Of a stretch of 64,000 nucleotides of DNA, positions 53,465 to 64,000 are shown piece by piece. The stretch covers positions 1,922,001 through 1,986,000 of the forward strand of contig OU342635.1 of NCBI GenBank assembly GCA_910589415.1, given 5' to 3'. The notes below the pieces were generated by a model. It was not told where the DNA came from and did not search any database. It saw only the letters and a program-made list of their open reading frames with translations. Numbering within the stretch: position 1 is the stretch's first letter; every line of letters begins with the position of its first letter. The position numbers were made by a program, and so were the translations under genes. The stretch comes from Malachius bipustulatus (lineage: Eukaryota > Arthropoda > Insecta > Coleoptera > Melyridae).

Positions 53465-53745
53465 AAAAGAAGCGTACGTCACTGATTTTTTTACAAATTT
53501 TATATTTTTTTCGACTTAAGCAGCTAAAAACACAACTTTTTTCGTATGTTGTTATTGAGAAAAAAAATTAAAAACTTCTCCAACGCATCTCGAAAAATTG
53601 ATATAATAAAATCATTATCTTTTTCTTCGAAAACGAAGTGAGATAGGAAAAATTATAAAGAGACAAAAAAGTTGTATTTTAGCTGATGAACTCGAGAAAA
53701 ATTAAAATAGGTAGACAAATCAGTGGCGTACATTTTTTGTACAAG
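53465..53745. repeat. Hairpin repeat with 'cagtggcgtac' ends
   Basis: The left end is 'gcgtacgtcactgatttttt' and the right end 'atcagtggcgtacatttttt'. Internal segments also pair ('gcagctaaaaacacaactttttt' against 'aaaaaagttgtattttagctg', each cut short here). It is related to the units at 49860-50950. Probably a MITE. Confidence 0.65.
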
Positions 53746-55470
53746 GCACCAGCACCACTTTGCCTCTGTTGATCATCTACCGACTCCTTGGTCGTCACTT
53801 CCGCGGCCGCAGCGACGTGTATCTAATGTATCTATAAAAGTGTTGCGCCAGTGTTATCAGGCTAGTTGTAATCGGCTCTAACTCTATTATTTCACCCGCT
53901 GAGCTGTCTATTATAGTATATTACCGCACGAGGAGTGTCTACGTCATTATTAGTCTGAATCTGAAATTAGCAACATAATGAGCGTTTTATTCAATGGTTT
54001 TTATTTTATGGCAAATCGGACATTGAAAAATATGCGCTTGTGATGCCAAAGCTTCCGAACAGTATTGTTACAAAAGGTTATTAACTCATAATATGTGTGG
54101 TGTATTGTTCGATATAGAAGACACAAATCGTTGAGGATGGGCGGTCGCAGACGAGCCTTTAAATTCAATCTCTCTACGGGCGGGTTAAAGAACAGCTAAA
54201 CGCTCTACACCATCCTCTACTATAACAATAATAATAAACGAACACATAACGGATTTTTAAGTTTGATTCATTTATACAGTTGACTGACCATCATAGAACT
54301 GGTGGGTAACATTTTCAGTATATTGTAACATTCACAATATGATAGTCACCTTACCTATTTGGTGTAATCAGATGTGGCAACATTTTGTGCAAGGAATGGA
54401 CGAACGAGCGAAGTAAGCGAGGTACAGCAGAATTGTATTTCTTGGGCAGTTCCATGGAAGACCAGCAATCCAGCTAATTGGTACCTACCATTCTTCAAAC
54501 TGCTGCTTTTCACTCGATCTATTTTTTATGCAAATCAGCAGTGTACCTAAGTATAGGGTCTTTCCCTATACCCATGGAGCTCGTTTCCCAATTGGATTGT
54601 TGAGGCGGCGTCTTAGCTGCAAGCTAATTGGACTTAATTCTGTAGTAATACAATACAAAATAACCGATCAGTGGCGGCTCTTGGATTGCAAAATTAGTGA
54701 AGTGTGGATTCTACAAAAGACAAGATCCTGCCAACTCGATTTTTTTTGTCTAATTTTTAGATTTTTTACTCCAATTTGATAAGGTCCGGTCAGCTCTGAT
54801 TCTTTTTCAAGGTCCGATCAGCTGGAAAATGCGATTTTTGTATTGTACGGTTTGGCAAGACACCGGTCTGCTCAAAAATTCTAATTTTGTCAAGACGGAC
54901 CTCGTCAAATCGGACTTACAGCAAAGAAATTAAATTATAAATTCAAGGTGACCAGACCTTGCCAAGAAAAGAAAACTTGAGCTGACCGTTCTTGCGAAAA
55001 AATCGAACTGACCGGATTTTGTCAAACCACGCACTTTGCAAAATAGTTTTTTTTTTATTTAATAATTAGAAAAGAATTTTTTATTTATGTCTACTTACTA
55101 TACGGGGTGGAGCAAAATTTCGGGATGGTCCAATAAGTATTTCCAGAAGGGTTGAGTCTTGAAAAAATCCAAGAGCTTTTGAGTCGAGGAAATCTGTAAA
55201 AAGTTGTCAATTTTCATTACAAACCTCTCAAAATTAAGGCAATTACGAAAAGTATGTAACAATTTAAATACTTTCCCTCAATTTCCCCGCAAATGACCGA
55301 ACATACTTCGGATGACTTTTTGGCAGGAAAAGCAGCTGTTCAATTTTACCAAAGCATCACTTTTCTATGTTTTTCTTAAATCACCGAAAATCATCAAAAG
55401 GGAGATAATATTTGCTTTGATTTTTCATGTATAGCCCGTATATGTTTCAAATTTAAATGAACAGACTGTA
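53746..55470. other. Non-coding, with short motif repeats
   Basis: About 54780-55020 repeats 'aaggtccg.tcagct' and 'ttgtcaa...cgga' in both orientations. The rest is unrecognised, and no ORF is supported. Confidence 0.4.
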
Positions 55471-55474
55471 TAAA

Positions 55475-56470
55475 AAACTTGAAATACCTTAAAATATGTT
55501 CTGAGCATTTGAAGTACAATTTGCGGCATTTCAAGTAGCTATAAAAGATTTTAAATACCCTAAAATAAATAATGGTATTTGAAATATAACGCGGTATGTA
55601 TTTTAAATAAATTTATTATATTTCAAATACTGGAGAATATTTGAAATACAATATTTGATGCAATTTTTAATTACTGCTGAGAATTTGATATTTTAACTTC
55701 TTCCTATAAAAATATGTTTTGGGCACTTGAAGTTTAATTTGCGGTATTTCAAATACCCATAAAAGATTTGAAATACCCGAAAATAAATTATGGGTATTTG
55801 AAAAATACAACGTGGTAGGTATTTTAAAGAAATTTGTGATATTTCAAATACTAAAGAATATTTGAAATATTTTATTTGATGCAATTACAATAACTTCTGA
55901 GTATTTGATATTTCAACTTGTTTCTATAAAAATATGTTCCGGGCATTTGAAGTACAATTTGCCGTATTTAAAATACCTAAAAAAGATTTGAATACCTCAA
56001 AATCAATTGTGGGTGTTTGAAATATAATGCGGTATGTATTTTAAATAAATTTATTATATTCAAGTACTGGATAATATTTGAAATACAATATTTGATGCAA
56101 TTTTAATTACTGATGAGTATTTCATATTTTAACTTCTTTCTATAAAAATATGTCTTGGGCACTTGAAGTTTAATTTTCGGTATTCCAAATACCTATAAAA
56201 GATTTGAAGTACCCTAATATAAATTTTTAGTATTTGATATTTCAACTTATCTCTATTAAAATATGTTCTGCGCATTTGAAATAGAATTTGCGGTATTTCA
56301 AGTACCTATTATATAAGATTTGAAATATCCCAAAATAAATTATCGGTGTTTGAAATAAAACGTGGAAGGTATTTTAAATAAATTTGTGATATTTCAAATA
56401 CAAAAATATATTTAAAATATTTTATTTGGGTACCTATACAATTTCAATTAATTCGTTATTTGATATTTCA
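55475..56470. repeat. ~220-bp tandem array (satellite-like), about 5 units
   Basis: 'tataaaaatatgtt.tgggca' or variants recur near 55705, 55925 and 56142, with partial units at 55490 and 56260. Each is followed by 'tttgaagtacaatttgcggt', 'atttcaaatacc' and 'aaaagatttgaaatacc'. The short motif 'atttgaaatac' also recurs within units, on both strands. Confidence 0.85.
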
Positions 56471-56689
56471 ATTTTTTCTATAAAGCAACGTATTTGGCAA
56501 TAATTATTGAAACTGCAAAAATTAAATTAAGGATTTGGTATTTGTATGTGATATTTGAAATACTTTTGATGGATATTTGGAACAATTTTGGTTTCAGATC
56601 AATAAGAGAGCCAGTATAATTATCCAAATTCTTTTTTTTTAGTGATGCTGCGAAAATTATTTCAAACCGCTTAAAGTTTGAAGTAAATA

Positions 56690-57692
56690 TGGTTTGTCCA
56701 GTGAGTGTTGTCCGGTGAGATGCCACACTGATCCTGACTATAAACGATTTGATTTAATGCGATTTAATTCGTACTAATTACTAATTATTATAATTGTACG
56801 AATCAAATCAATTATTGTATTATAATATTTATATTATAGGTATTTATAATAAATATTATAATTATTATACAGGGTGTTTTGTAATTGAATGTCAATATTT
56901 AAGGGGGTGATTTTTGGGTTCATTTTAAGAAGAAAACTTCATAAGAACGTATGTCCTAAAAGTCTTAACTTTTGAGATAAAGGGTGGTAAAGTTTTTAAA
57001 AATAAATAATATATTTTCATACCTAATTCTGTAATACCAATCTGGATATTTTAATGAAATTTAATAGTAGACATCAGGTATTACTCATCAAGAGGCATTT
57101 TTTCATGTACCACATTTCATTTTATCTCCACTAACAAGAATTTTACCTGCATATATTTATATTTTTTTATTATCATTTTAACGACAAGCTTGTGACCATG
57201 TAGAGAAACAGATTTTATTTTTTTAGGCGAAAACCGTGCATCGGCTTGAAAAAAAATAAGTAATCAAATTTGCTTGGAAATGAATACGGATTCGAAAATT
57301 GATTTCTATTTGAACAAAAATCAGTGGCGTACCATCAATGTCTGCCAAAATATGCAGGTAAAATTCTGCACGATCGTGCACCATCGTCACTAATGGAAAT
57401 AAAATGAAACGTGGTACATGAAAAAATGCCCCTTGATGCGTAATACCTGCATACGAAATTTCATTAAAATATCCAGAGCGGTATTACAGTGATATTACGA
57501 AAAAATGATTTATTTTAATGAAATTTTACCACCCTGTATCTCACAAATTAGGACTCTTAGGACATATGTTCTTTTGAAGTTTTCTTCTTAAAATGGGCCC
57601 AAAAATTTACGAATTAAGTCTCATAAAATCAAATCGTTTTATAGTCAGGATCAGTGTGGAATCCCACCGGACAACGCTCACTGGACAAACCA
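56690..57692. mobile_element. Hairpin element with TA target duplication, ~1.0 kb
   Basis: Terminal inverted repeats start TGGTTTGTCCAGTGAG and continue through 'gttgtccggtgaga..ccacac', 'gatcctgactataaacgat', and inner paired blocks ('taagaagaaaacttcataaga' and its complement, each under 21 bp here). TA lies on both sides (56688-56689 and 57693-57694). The left arm carries an extra AT-rich insert at about 56765-56870 that is missing on the right. No ORF. Confidence 0.8.
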
Positions 57693-58157
57693 TACACACG
57701 CAAAACCAGCAATAATTTTTTTTTTAGTATTAACTCCTAATTTTTTTTTTTTTTTTTGAAATAGTAAATATGAAAACAAAGGGAGGAATGAGTATTTTTG
57801 CGAAAACTTCATCGATGTTAAAAACTAGACAACTCAATACATATTTTTTTTAGTTCCCCTCTAAAAGACGGAGGTTAAAAAAATAACAACTTTTTCTAAA
57901 ATCAACAGCAGGCTATTTCAAAATTTCAAAAAAAAACACCAATTTTTCTTCTGCGGCGCCTATGGACCTCGTTTAACGTCATAATTTGTGCAGAACTGCA
58001 TTATGCAAAACCGTACAAGCACTGAATGATGGGGGGAGGCAGGAAGGGAGGCCATAATATTAATACCGCTGCCTATGGGCGAAAAAGTCATAATCCGGCC
58101 CCCAAATTTATAATAATACAAACAAAACAAATGCAAACTTATTAAATATCAATACGC
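57693..58157. other. Non-coding upstream of the ectodomain gene
   Basis: Poly-T tracts, no ORF and no paired repeat recognised. Confidence 0.4.
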
Positions 58158-58165
58158 TATAAAAG
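58158..58165 (+). promoter_or_regulatory. Putative TATA box of the ectodomain gene
   Basis: TATAAAAG is a good match, about 420 bp upstream of the first ATG. This would imply a long 5' UTR or a 5'-UTR intron. Low certainty. Confidence 0.3.
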
Positions 58166-58579
58166 TTAGTAATCAACATCTTTATCGTGTAAACAAATAG
58201 TTATTAGAAGGTCGTTAGTAGAGTTAGAGAATTTCCAAGAGACCACCTAACATCTAATCTAAGCCAGCTGCTCGTTACGCTTACGCCTACATCCCCTTAT
58301 TGCATTATTAGCTTTTACATAACAGCTTGCGTCCTTTCTAGGGCTTCATTTTAACCTCCCGAAGAGTACATTAGGTTTTCCAGAGCCACCTTTAGAGAGT
58401 GAAAAACTCAAGCAGTTAGTCGCAGCCTACTACTGTTTGTATTGACAGGTTGCCTAGCGATTACACACGATCAAAAGGGTGCCTTGAATCAAACAAATGC
58501 CTCTCGAACGGTTCATTCTACCATAGATACCGGATATACAGAAGCGTGACAATGTTTCATCATTTTATTGTTAAATAGA

Positions 58580-59199
58580 ATGAATAAGTTCACTTCATCA
58601 CGTAAAAACTACACCGCTGAACCGAGCAGCAAAATGTTAGCGAGCTCTAAAATCAAAGTGCTTCTCTGTGTGCTATTTTTTTCAAGTGCCAAATCGGAAA
58701 TAGAGGAAGTGTTCTCAACCCCGGGCGATTTGAGTATCGTCGTGGTAATCAATAATAAGCCAAAGGGTGTCTCGTACGACACGCCATTTGCTGATCAATC
58801 GCTGATTTCTTCGGCCATTTGGACGACTCAGAGACTCAATTTCTTAGAATATACGTCTCCGCTAGATTTAGGCCTTAAGATATACAAGACTGATAAGGAT
58901 AAGGACAATTTTAAAGTTTTGTTCGACGTGTTCCATGAAAGTGCGGAATACGTTCTGGGAGTCGTGAGCAGTAACAAGTTTTCCAGAAATGTGGAGAGAT
59001 TCGCTGAGGTTTTAAATCTGGGAGTTAGGGCTATTCCGAAACTATATGCTGGAGTTGTCAAGACCGGTGTGGTATTTTTGAATATATTGGACTGGACAAG
59101 TCACGTCACCGTATTTGCACCTAATTATGTAATCTTGGATGAGTTTTCGAGATATTCTAGGAGACAATGGATTTGTGTTACGGATTCTATTATTTATGG
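58580..59199 (+). CDS. Ectodomain gene exon 1
   Basis: 206 codons plus two bases. The open frame extends upstream to 58568 only with a TTG codon, so the first ATG at 58580 or the one at 58634 is the real start. Donor gtaagt starts at 59200. Confidence 0.75.
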
Positions 59200-62100
59200 G
59201 TAAGTGCGTTTATTTTTCAAAAATAGGTATACCTGCAATATTTTGTCGTGTGAGAAAATGAAAATTTAATTTAGGCAGGCTTTGGGAAAAATCTTCTCAG
59301 CTTTACAGATTCAATCTCAGAGCTACACGATATAATAATTATTGTCATCCTCTACCATTAGTATTCTCGGTTACTCCGGGCCAAGTAATTCGGGAATAAA
59401 TTGATTGCCGTTAAAGATATTAAAAAATAGAGACGATTCTGTAATTTTTTTCTTTAGCTGGGAATAAAAACCTTTCCTGTTCTTTTTTTCATCTACACTA
59501 GTTTGATCTGGTAGATATTACAAAGGCGCTTGTGAAGCAGCTCCTCATTTTCCATTTATCTGAAAATTAGTAGAAATTCTTATAAAAAATTATTTCTTCC
59601 ATCTATGGGATCTTCTTTTATAGATTTATCTATAGAAGTGTGAATATTGTTTTTCTTTACTTGCCATTTTACTTCACAATCAATACGTAGTCTTATTCAG
59701 TTGGTTGCCAACAGGGGGATCCATTTGGTCGATAGTCACATAATTTTATTAAACGGTCACACTATTACATGGAGTTTTGCAGAGGTCCCTAATTTAAGCA
59801 TTACACATTTTTTAAAAATTAATATTTTTTTAAACTGATGACGAGGGATTTTCGAGCTATTTTCGAGCTCTTCAATGGTATTTTCGAGCTGTCTCTAGCT
59901 TTCACCGTTTTCCGGAAAATCGCAATTTTTTATTTTGTAATGCTTACATTACACCTGACTTTTTTAAATTCAATCTGTGGAGAAACCCAAACAGCACAGG
60001 AATTTCGAGCTATTTTCGAGCCACTCAGTGAGATTTTCGAGCTGCTCCTAGCTCTCGTAATTTTCCGGAAAAACGAAAAAAGCCGCTTCGTCGTGCTAGG
60101 ATTTGACCTCAATTTTGAAAGTACGTACTCCCGGAAAAAACCAAAAGCACAGGAATTTCGAGCTATTCAATGAGATTTTCGAGCTGTTTGCAGCTCTTGT
60201 CAACACGAAAAAAACCGCTTTCTTTCGTTTTTCCGGAAAATTACGAGAGCTACAAACAGCTCGAAAATCCCGTTGAATAGCTCGAAATTCCTGTGCTTTT
60301 CGTTTTTTCCAGGAGTACGTACTTTCAAAATTGAGGTCAAATCCTAGCGCGACGAAGCTGTTTTATTAGTTTTTTCGGAAAATTACGAGAGCTAGGAACA
60401 GCTCGAAAATCTCATTAAGTAGCTCGAAAATACCTCGAAATTCCTGTGCTGTTTGGGTTTCTCCACAGATTGAATTTAAAAAAGTCAGGTGTAATGTAAG
60501 CATTACAAATTAAAAAATTGCGATTTTCCGGAAAACGGTGAAAGCTAGAGACAGCTCGAAAATACCATTGAAGAGCTCGAAAATAGCTCGAAAATCCCTC
60601 GTCATCAGTTTTAAAAAATAATTTTTTTTTTTAAATGTGTCATGCTTAAATTAGGGACCTGTTTTGCAGAATTTCTTTGTATTTTTTTCCAAGCCTCACA
60701 AACGCGTAGTACTTACTTTAAACGCCAATTATTATTAACACCTCATCATAAGATTTAATAAATTTAAAATCAAAAATACAAACGATGAAAATTTCAGGAA
60801 ATTAAAAAATGAGAAAAAATAGATTTTTGAGATTCTAATAAACTTTTTTTGTATTCTCAGATATATTACAATGAGAATATATGCAAAAAACATACATCTG
60901 AGCCATAGGCGTACGCTGAAAAATGTTGGGAGGGGGGGGGGGGTAAGGTCAGCCATAAACCTCCTTTCGTGCACTCGCGCTTGGATTCTCTTTGAATTTT
61001 TTTTTTTTCAAAATGTGTGTCTGTATAAGAAATAAAGCTTATGCAAAAGCTTATGAAAGCTTATAAGCTTATGAAAAACTTATGCAAAACTTCAAGTGAA
61101 TATCTTAAAAAACAACGGAGTTATTGAATAAAAACTTTTTTTAATTTAAATTTTGACACCCTGCATCTTGAAAATGGGACACGCCTATGTGAAAAATGGC
61201 ATTAGGAAAATATCATTATTTTTGGCCAAATAATCTTTGGCCAAGAGCTTGACCTCCTTTTTTGTAACACTCTGTATTACCGATAATTTAATTTCTTGTA
61301 ATTTAAATATTTTGTCAAGCGAAAAAGTTTTGTGTATTACACGACAAAAGTTATTTGTATCATAAAGGAAGTTTAAAGTCGGAATTCTTTGTTTACACTA
61401 GGAATTTTTAGTTAAAAGTCCATTAAACTGGGAATTTTCATAAAATAAAAAAGTCAAAAAGTCTTACAGCTGTTTCGGACTCACGTCCTTCTTCAGAGAC
61501 ATGTTGTTAAAAAAAAGGAAATCCGGAATTCTTAGTTTTCAAGTCGGAATTCTTTGTTTACACTCGGAATATTTAGTTAGTCGGTTCAACTCGGAATTTT
61601 TAGTTTTTGAAGTCGAAATTCTTAGTTTTAAGTAGGAATTTCTATAGTTAAATGTCGGAAATCTTAGTTAAAAGTCTGGTAAACTAGGCAGTTTGAATAT
61701 TTTAAGTAGAAATTCTTAGTTCAAAGTCGGAATTCTTAGTTTCAATCCGGAATTCTTAGTTTTAAGTAGGAATTCCTATAGTTAAAAGTTGGAATTCTTA
61801 GTTAAAAGTCTGGTGAACTATGAAGTTTTAGTACTTTAATTAAATCGAAATTCTAAGCTTAAAGTCGGAATTCTCAGTTTCAAGCCGTAATATAGTTAAA
61901 AATCGGTTAAAGTCGAAATTTTTTGTTTTTAAAGTCATAGTTTTTTAGTTTCAAGTCAAAATTCTCAGTTTAAAGTAGGAATTCCTATAGTTAAAAGTCG
62001 GAATTCTTAGTTTAAAGTTTGAATTCTTTGTTTAAACACGGAATATAAAAATTATGTTCCTCTTCGAAAATTTAAAAGTTATAATTCTTAGTTTACGCCT

Positions 62101-64000
62101 TTGCGTCACCTTTGCGCATTCGTAGAATAATGATATTGTTAATGCTATTGTTCATGCTATTGTTCATTCAAAATTTTGCAAATACCAACCTAACCACATT
62201 TAAAAAAAAATTTACCACACCATACAACCTAAAATATTTTTTCACGTCTATCGTCAATATTATTGCATTTTGGGATTCTCTATCAATTAACATCCACACA
62301 ATAAGATGCTACTAGAAAGCATAAGATAAGGACATGTAAGCGGTTTTCGTGTATCATTATAGCCATTTTCAATTTTTGTTTCAATTTCAAAGTTTGCAAA
62401 ATCGAAAAATGCTATTTTTTACTTGTTATAACTCATTCACTACTCTAATTTAACTCTGACTATGAAAACCATCATTCTTATAGGATGTTCAATATGAACG
62501 GGACATTATGAAGAGGCAATAGAAAGCAGCAATAATATACAGGGTGTACCATTTAAAAAAATATGCAAAGATATTAAATTGAAAGTAAGAATTTTACTGT
62601 TTTTGAATTTTTTCAAGACTTATCGAATTGTTAAGTTTAATTTGCCCCTCATTGTATATTAACGTGAGAGCCTGTTACATTCATAATAATAATGATACCT
62701 ACTAATAAACCGAGCCGGGTTAAATTGAAACTCTCCATATAGGCAACCCAAGAATTCTAATAAAGTTTATAATATTATATTATACTTCTCTGTTTCACTG
62801 ATTATTTTCATCTTATCAGTCTGATATATCAGCAAATCAATCATGAGAGGAGTGCGTTGAACAAAGAAAGCCAAGATATAGGTGTCCCAGAATAACTATT
62901 CATAATTTCCAGGCATGATGGGCACAAAAAACATTTTTTTTTGTATATGCTTATGTCTTAAAGCGTCTGCTTTTCAAGCTACAGGGTGGTAAAGTTAAAT
63001 AGAAAATCATTTTTTTAATAATATCTCAAACATCGTTTTGCTGATTTTGATGAAATTTGTGCAGTGATGTTCGTTATTATGATAAGAACCAAAAAGTGCT
63101 AACTAGATGATAATAATTATGGGTTCCAGTGGCGTCCCGGGAGGCCGTATCCTTTGCCACACGTTGACTACCCCGGGAACAGACGCCGCCAGGTGGTAGT
63201 TGTGTAAGGACGGAAAACTAGGAGACCGCGGTCGTGTTTACTGTACTTTCCGCCGCTTTTGGTTCTTTTACTTCACTCTCCAGACACCGATCTCCTTTAT
63301 TTAGTTTATTTTGAACAATAGCACTCACTATAAAAAAAAACGAAACCCAATATGTGAACCTCTGGTCTGGGGAACGGGAAATAAATGACAGTGCATCTCC
63401 TTCCGTGGCCGAATAGCTAGCTAGACCCGCTCCTTTTAGGGGGAGAGCAGTGTTGAACTTACCAGTTAGCGAACTATAATGCTAATTAATAATTGAAATG
63501 AAACTCCCTGTGAATTACTTATATACGCGCTTTGTTTATTTTTACTATTTTATTAATTATTTAAAATGTGTTTCTGTTTCTTATTTCAGGGCAAATATAA
63601 CCTTAACAAGGTCACATCTCGAAGGCCCAATCATATTTTTTGGAGAGATGGACGATATAGTGAATTTCAGAAAGATTTTGGATGTTACAGATAATAATAC
63701 GAATGATAGTTTGAAGATCATATTCGCACCAACAGATGGATCAGTTCCAAACGGTACGTAGGTACAATTTCTGTTCAAAATTGATTAAATTATCCGAGAA
63801 AATGATTTTACAGGTTTACCTGAAAATAGTTACGTCATAATACCCCCACAAAGACCTCTGTCCAAGTTGAACAAAACGGGAAACATTCTTCCAACGCCTG
63901 TTCTGTTTGAAGTGGCGCAGTTAGTCATCTCTTACGCTACTCAAGTCAAAGTGACGTTACATGAAGAATGCAGCAATGTCTCTTCGAAATTGGATTGTCT
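58580..64000 (+). CDS. Signal-peptide protein with possible class C receptor-type ectodomain (5' part)
   Basis: Exons are 58580-59199, 63590-63753 and 63814 onward, running off the window end. Junctions are GT-AG, phases 2 and 1, in frame. ATG codons lie at 58580 and 58634; the second gives a cleaner signal peptide (KIKVLLCVLFFSSAKS). The roughly 310 following visible residues have alternating beta and alpha character (DLSIVVVINNKP, SLISSAIWTTQRLNFL, AEYVLGVVSSNKF, SHVTVFAPNYVI, WICVTDSIIYG, GPIIFFGEMDD, SYVIIPPQRPL, PVLFEVAQLVISYATQV). This is the pattern of a periplasmic-binding-like (Venus flytrap) ectodomain, as in class C GPCRs; an insect bride-of-sevenless-like receptor is one candidate. 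No transmembrane region is in the window. The family is not proven. Confidence 0.6.
59783..60660. mobile_element. MULE-like hairpin element, 878 bp, 9-bp target duplication
   Basis: Terminal inverted repeats start AGGTCCCTAATTTAAGCAT and stay paired for about 400 bp per arm, to a centre near 60215. The flanks are GTTTTGCAG at 59774-59782 and 60661-60669, a perfect 9-bp direct repeat. Long terminal repeats with 9-bp duplications are typical of Mutator-like elements. The interior repeats 'atttcgagct' and 'ttttccggaaaa' many times and has no coding capacity. It lies in the first intron of the ectodomain gene. Confidence 0.88.
60932..60943. repeat. Poly-G tract
   Basis: An uninterrupted run of 12 G in otherwise AT-rich intron sequence. 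Confidence 0.9.
61375..62095. repeat. Minisatellite of 'agtcggaattcttagttt' units
   Basis: More than 25 degenerate units of roughly 18-25 bp run through this stretch of the intron. Many carry an EcoRI-like GGAATTC core and a 'TTAGTT' tail. A non-matching insert at about 61440-61510 splits the array. Confidence 0.85.
62096..63589. other. Rest of the ectodomain gene intron
   Basis: It holds a 'gacatgtaagcggtttt' repeat arm at about 62330-62480 (the family of 2515-2935), 'acagggtg'-type repeats at about 62535 and 62980, and a GC-rich patch at 63130-63260 that shares 'gataataattatg' and 'gttccagtggcgtcc' with 53409-53440. No exon was recognised. Confidence 0.45.
63590..63753 (+). CDS. Ectodomain gene exon 2
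   Basis: Acceptor ttatttcag ends at 63589 and donor gtacgt starts at 63754. It encodes GANITLTRSHLEGPIIFFGE to APTDGSVPN, with two N-glycosylation sequons (NIT, NDS). Confidence 0.75.
63814..64000 (+). CDS. Ectodomain gene exon 3 (continues beyond the window)
   Basis: Acceptor ttttacag ends at 63813. It encodes LPENSYVIIPPQRPLSKLNK, then LFEVAQLVISYATQVKVTL and EECSNVSSKLDC. No donor is reached before the window ends. Confidence 0.7.

Noticed and set aside
58568..58580. Start of the ectodomain ORF at 58568
   Set aside because: That codon is TTG. The first ATG in frame is at 58580, and the ATG at 58634 gives a better signal peptide.
63395..63460. tRNA-like stretch ('gtggccgaatagctagct')
   Set aside because: It resembles a D-arm only. 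No T-arm consensus or acceptor pairing follows at the right distance.
58580..64000. Firm naming as bride of sevenless
   Set aside because: The fold pattern is compatible, but no diagnostic motif or transmembrane region is visible, so the gene symbol was withheld.

Overview
The window looks like about 64 kb of AT-rich arthropod nuclear DNA, almost certainly insect. The genes have small exons with GT-AG introns. The recognisable families are an animal ZP-domain membrane protein, a DUF1091-type secreted protein and an AA15 lytic polysaccharide monooxygenase (LPMO). The rest is dense with relics of LINEs, LTR elements and hairpin DNA transposons. The order of insect cannot be read from the sequence alone. 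There is no sign of bacterial or phage organisation.

Layout. 1-7057: repeats, with one nested LINE fragment. 7058-21798 (+): the last five visible exons of a type I membrane ZP-domain protein. Its first visible intron is about 12 kb and holds a ~630-bp repeat array, several LINE fragments and a solo LTR that ends 20 bp before the next exon. 22300-24400 (-): a LINE relic. 26142-26859 (+): a complete four-exon secreted DUF1091-like gene. 27580-28490 (+): a LINE reverse-transcriptase relic. 28711-34156 (-): a complete five-exon AA15 LPMO gene (332 aa) with a 180-bp tandem array in its second coding intron.

35560-38460 is a nest: an LTR-like repeat is split by a 5'-truncated LINE, which is itself split by an 836-bp hairpin transposon at a TA site. 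38811-45243 (-) is a complete-looking BEL/Pao retrotransposon with two identical 565-bp LTRs and a 5-bp target duplication. Its single 1463-codon ORF has two in-frame deletions, in the reverse transcriptase and in the integrase core. 45500-58500 is almost gene-free: a decayed mariner-type transposase, three hairpin elements, a small MITE and two satellite-like arrays. 58580-64000 (+) is the first three exons of a signal-peptide protein whose ectodomain may be of class C receptor type; it continues past the window end.

The host genes are unrelated neighbours, not a pathway. The LPMO is the clearest enzyme: its copper-binding histidines are intact and it ends in a duplicated cysteine-rich tail. 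The most unusual observations are the doubly deleted but ORF-intact BEL element, the LTR abutting a splice acceptor, the hairpin transposons with readable target duplications, and the duplicated LPMO tail. No database search was possible. Homology calls rest on motif recognition, and splice sites were read by eye with reading-frame continuity checked.
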